Below, piece by piece: positions 6,700-9,332 of a stretch of DNA of 9,332 nucleotides. Source of the stretch: an uncultured Dictyoglomus sp. (lineage in GTDB: Bacteria > Dictyoglomota > Dictyoglomia > Dictyoglomales > Dictyoglomaceae). The stretch is from positions 1 to 9,332 of the forward strand of contig CALHTV010000201.1 in NCBI GenBank assembly GCA_938039765.1. Reading direction: 5' to 3'. Positions within the stretch are counted from its first letter, which is position 1. Every line of letters begins with the position of its first letter. The notes under the pieces were generated by a model, which saw nothing but the letters and a program-made list of their open reading frames with translations, was not told the DNA's origin and made no database searches. The position numbers and the translations under genes were made by a program.

Positions 6700-7875
6700 A
6701 TGAGTTGGAAGGAAGAAATGATATATCTTACAGATATAAAAGGGGTCAAAGCTGCTGCAGTTTCTTGCGGTTTAAAGGAAAACGACAGACTAGATTTAGC
6801 TTTGATTGTTTTTGATAAACCAGTTTTTGCTGCTGCAATGTTTACAAAAAATTCTGTAAAAGCAGCACCTGTGATAGTTTCAAAACAGCATTTGGAGAAA
6901 TATGGGCTTATTCAAGCTATAGTGATAAATAGTGGACAGGCAAATGCGTGCACGGGAGAAAGAGGTATAAAGGATGCAGAGTTTATGGCAGAAGAGGTTG
7001 CAAAGAAGCTCGGAATTGAAAAGGAGTTAGTTTTTATAGCTTCTACAGGCAAAATAGGAGCATATTTAGAAAGAGAAAAAATAGCATATGGTATTGATCT
7101 TGCTTTTAAAAATCTCTCTAAAAATTCAGGGAAAGAGATAGCTGATGCAATAATGACTACAGATACTTTTCCTAAAATTTTTGGAGTTCGAAACGGAGAA
7201 GCAATCATTTCTGGAATAGCCAAGGGTGCAGGTATGATACATCCTGATATGGCTACCATGTTAGTATTTATAGGTACTGATGCCATGATAGAGGGGAAAT
7301 CTTTAAAAAATATTCTCAAAAGTAGTGTTGATAAATCCTTTCATCAAATAAGCGTAGATGGTTGTAGTAGTACTAATGATACTGTACTTCTTTTCTCTAC
7401 AGGGGAGAAAAAGATAGGGTTAGAGACTTTTAAGAGAGGACTTGATATGGTAAGTCAAAATTTAGCTAAAATGATTGCAAAAGACGGTGAAGGTGCCAGA
7501 AAGTTAATAGAAGTTAGAGTTGAAAAGGCAAAAAGTCAGAAGGTGGCAAAGGTTATGTCTAGGGCAGTTATTATGTCGAATTTAGTGAAAGCTGCAATAG
7601 CAGGTGGCGATGATAACTGGGGAAGAGTATTAGCTAGTATTGGACAAACCGGCTATCCTTTGGACCTTAATAAAATAGAGTTATATATAGGGGAGTATTT
7701 AGTCTTTGCAAAAAATGAACCCTTAAGGTATAATTCACAGGAAGCTAAAAAATATTTACGAGAGGAAGAGATAATAATCAGAATAATACTAAATGAAGGT
7801 AAATATAATGCTTTTGCATGGGGATGTGATCTTACTGAAGATTATGTGAGGATAAATGCATATTATAGAACATGA
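6700..7875 (+). CDS. argJ: Glutamate N-acetyltransferase / ornithine acetyltransferase
   Basis: ArgJ moves the acetyl group from N-acetylornithine to glutamate, closing the acetyl cycle. Some family members also use acetyl-CoA to make N-acetylglutamate; the sequence alone does not settle this. It is an Ntn-hydrolase-like protein of 391 residues that cuts itself into two chains. The cleavage site is in DMATML, with T186 as the new N-terminal nucleophile. The STG oxyanion-hole motif is at 115-117, followed by an unusual K118 where V is common. GCSSTNDT is at 221-228 and DGEGA at 262-266. The C-terminus is the classic AWGCDLTEDYVRINAYYRT. It starts 21 bases after argC, with an AGAGGTT SD. The start is well supported by family length. 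Confidence 0.96.
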   Translation: MSWKEEMIYLTDIKGVKAAAVSCGLKENDRLDLALIVFDKPVFAAAMFTKNSVKAAPVIVSKQHLEKYGLIQAIVINSGQANACTGERGIKDAEFMAEEVAKKLGIEKELVFIASTGKIGAYLEREKIAYGIDLAFKNLSKNSGKEIADAIMTTDTFPKIFGVRNGEAIISGIAKGAGMIHPDMATMLVFIGTDAMIEGKSLKNILKSSVDKSFHQISVDGCSSTNDTVLLFSTGEKKIGLETFKRGLDMVSQNLAKMIAKDGEGARKLIEVRVEKAKSQKVAKVMSRAVIMSNLVKAAIAGGDDNWGRVLASIGQTGYPLDLNKIELYIGEYLVFAKNEPLRYNSQEAKKYLREEEIIIRIILNEGKYNAFAWGCDLTEDYVRINAYYRT

Positions 7876-7884
7876 GGTGAAAAA

Positions 7885-9051
7885 ATGGAGGATAGATTTT
7901 TTCCAATATATAAAAGGTTTAAACCTGTTTTTGTGCGTGGAGAAGGTGTTTGGTTAATAGATGAAAATGGTAAGCGATACTTAGATTTAAGTAGTGGAAT
8001 AGGAGTTAATGCCTTAGGACATGCTCATCCAGAAGTGGTCAGAAGGGTAAAAGAGCAGAGTGAGAAACTCTTTCATGTCTCAAACCTATTTTACAATTTA
8101 CCGCAGTTTGAACTTTTAGAAAGGCTTGCCTCCCTTACAAAAAGGGAGGCATTTTTTTTATGTAATAGTGGAGCAGAAGCTGTAGAGGCAAGTATAAAGT
8201 TTGCAAGGAAGTTTTATCAAGGGAAAAAATGGAAAATAATAAGCATGAATAATTCTTTTCATGGTAGAACGTATGGAGCTTTATCGGCAACTGGGCAGAA
8301 AAAATATCATGAGGGTTTTGAACCTCTTGTGCCAGGTTTTACTTATGTGCCCTTTAATGATATATCAGCTCTTAAAGAGGCGATTGATGAAGAAACCTGT
8401 GCTGTCATTATAGAACCCATTCAAGGAGAAGGAGGAATTCATCTTGCTAATAAAGAGTATTTAAAAGAGGTAAGAGAATTAACTTTAGAGGAGGATGTAC
8501 TTTTAATATTTGATGAGATTCAAACGGGTATTGGAAGAACAGGATATTTTTTAGCCGAAGAATTTTATGGGGTAAAGGCTGATATTGTTTTGTTGGCCAA
8601 AGCCTTAGGTGGAGGGCTTCCTTTAGGAGCTGTCTGTACTTCTAAGGAGATTGCTAAAGCAATGGAACCTGGAGCTCATGGGACTACAATGGGAGGTAAT
8701 CTCTTGGCTTGTGTTGCTGGAAGTGCTGTTCTTGATATAGTAGGCAATGATAAGTTTTTAAAGGAAGTTAGAGAAAAAGGGGAATATTTAGAAAAAAACT
8801 TAATGGATCTTTTAGAAATTCCAATTGTTAAAGAGATTAGAGGAAAGGGTCTGATGTGGGGAATAGAGCTTAATATTAAGGTAAGAGAGATATTGGAGGA
8901 ACTAATAGAAAGAGGTATTGTAGCTTTGTCTGCCGGTGAGAATGTTTTAAGACTTCTTCCTCCTCTTATAATTACTCAAGAGGAGTTAGAGTTAAGCATA
9001 GAAAACATCAAAGAAGTTTTGAAGAAGAGGTGTTCTAATAATGAAGGGTAA
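7885..9051 (+). CDS. argD: Acetylornithine aminotransferase
   Basis: This PLP enzyme of the class-III aminotransferase fold transfers an amino group from glutamate to N-acetylglutamate semialdehyde, giving N-acetylornithine. In the 388-residue protein, NSGAEA (94-99) binds the cofactor phosphate and SFHGRT is at 124-129. D210 in FDEIQTGIGRTG contacts the pyridine nitrogen. K239 in LLAKALGGGLP forms the Schiff base. HGTTMGGN is at 265-272, where L follows N instead of the common P. R356 is the likely carboxylate-binding arginine. The arg cluster favours ArgD over GABA or ornithine aminotransferases. The SD GAGGTGA overlaps the argJ stop, and the gap is 9 bases. Codons 81-92 contain a strong terminator-like hairpin without any disturbance of the protein family alignment. 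The 3' end overlaps carA by 11 bases. Confidence 0.95.
   Translation: MEDRFFPIYKRFKPVFVRGEGVWLIDENGKRYLDLSSGIGVNALGHAHPEVVRRVKEQSEKLFHVSNLFYNLPQFELLERLASLTKREAFFLCNSGAEAVEASIKFARKFYQGKKWKIISMNNSFHGRTYGALSATGQKKYHEGFEPLVPGFTYVPFNDISALKEAIDEETCAVIIEPIQGEGGIHLANKEYLKEVRELTLEEDVLLIFDEIQTGIGRTGYFLAEEFYGVKADIVLLAKALGGGLPLGAVCTSKEIAKAMEPGAHGTTMGGNLLACVAGSAVLDIVGNDKFLKEVREKGEYLEKNLMDLLEIPIVKEIRGKGLMWGIELNIKVREILEELIERGIVALSAGENVLRLLPPLIITQEELELSIENIKEVLKKRCSNNEG
8127..8159 (+). terminator. Intrinsic-terminator-like hairpin inside argD
   Basis: TGCCTCCCTT (8127-8136) and AAGGGAGGCA (8142-8151) pair perfectly over 10 bp around the loop ACAAA, followed at once by eight T (8152-8159). This is the full architecture of a rho-independent terminator, pointing along the operon, about 240 bases into argD. 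It is read in frame as L-A-S-L-T-K-R-E-A-F-F-L and needs C-rich codons (GCC, TCC) that look uncommon nearby. Translating ribosomes should mask it, so it may act when translation fails. The structure is seen directly; activity is inferred. Confidence 0.6.
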
Positions 9052-9332
9052 AGAGGCTATTCTCGTATTAGAAACAGGACATAGCTTTATAGGGGAAAGT
9101 TTTGGATATGAGGGAGAAACAGTAGGAGAAATAGTTTTTAATACAAGTATGGTAGGATATCCTCAAGTTTTGACAGACCCCTCTTATGCCAACCAGATAA
9201 TAGTATTCTCATATCCTCTTATAGGGAATTATGGGATAGACATAGAAAGGTTAGAAAGTACAAAAATTCATTGCGCAGGAGTTGTGGCAAGAGAGTTTAA
9301 CGATTATAAATTTCATTGGAATAGTGAAAAAT
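9041..9332 (+). CDS. carA: Carbamoyl-phosphate synthase small subunit, N-terminal part (cut by right edge)
   Basis: The ATG at 9041 opens a frame of 97 codons running off the window. CarA is the glutaminase subunit that supplies ammonia to CarB for carbamoyl phosphate, the ArgF co-substrate and also a pyrimidine precursor. The visible part is the N-terminal small-chain domain. It has the family blocks AILVLETGHSFIGESFG (6-22), GETVGEIVFNTSMVGYPQVL (25-44), TDPSYANQI (45-53) and YPLIGNYG (58-65). The glutamine amidotransferase domain lies beyond the edge. The SD AGAGGTG (9026-9032) and the start codon are both inside argD, whose stop is at 9049-9051, so translation is likely coupled. carB probably follows. 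Confidence 0.94.
   Translation, partial: MKGKEAILVLETGHSFIGESFGYEGETVGEIVFNTSMVGYPQVLTDPSYANQIIVFSYPLIGNYGIDIERLESTKIHCAGVVAREFNDYKFHWNSEK

Noticed and set aside
6912..7319. Minus-strand frame of 135 codons inside argJ
   Set aside because: It is antisense to conserved ArgJ motifs, including the ATM cleavage site, with no start signal of its own.

Overview
The window is AT-rich bacterial DNA, densely packed with genes. Lysine codons are mostly AAA/AAG, arginine is mostly AGA, isoleucine ATA is common, and the proteins are rich in E, K and I. This points to a low-GC, probably thermophilic bacterium. My best guess is a Dictyoglomus-type genome, but that is inferred from composition, not from a database match. 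I see no tRNA, rRNA, CRISPR array or insertion sequence. No stretch longer than about 150 bases lacks a gene.

Layout. (1) At 1-765 on the minus strand is the N-terminal 255 residues of an MFS permease that runs off the left edge. (2) At 876-1805 is argF, divergent from the permease. (3) At 1881-3878 is a membrane receptor Ser/Thr kinase: an extracytoplasmic CHASE2 domain, three membrane helices and a PknB-like kinase domain. (4) At 3875-4330 on the minus strand is a short membrane-anchored FHA protein. Its stop codon overlaps the kinase stop codon tail to tail. (5) At 4482-9332 (plus strand) is a tight arginine operon, argG-argC-argJ-argD-carA, with overlapping or nearly touching genes. carA is cut by the right edge.

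How the genes work together. ArgJ, ArgC and ArgD make ornithine from glutamate through acetylated intermediates. CarA (with CarB, not seen) supplies carbamoyl phosphate. ArgF makes citrulline and ArgG makes argininosuccinate. argB and argH are not in the window. The 151-base gap between fha and argG holds a near-consensus ARG box (4419-4434) just upstream of an extended -10 promoter for argG. Repression by an ArgR-type regulator is therefore likely.

Two things stand out. First, a complete phospho-signalling pair (CHASE2 kinase and FHA protein) sits inside the arginine locus. The kinase keeps the TQT activation-loop motif of PknB. The FHA protein has a pair of threonines ahead of its FHA domain that recalls the GarA/OdhI switch proteins, which control glutamate metabolism in actinobacteria. 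Second, a textbook intrinsic terminator (10-bp stem, 5-base loop, eight T) lies inside the argD reading frame at 8127-8159. It could make expression of the distal operon depend on translation.
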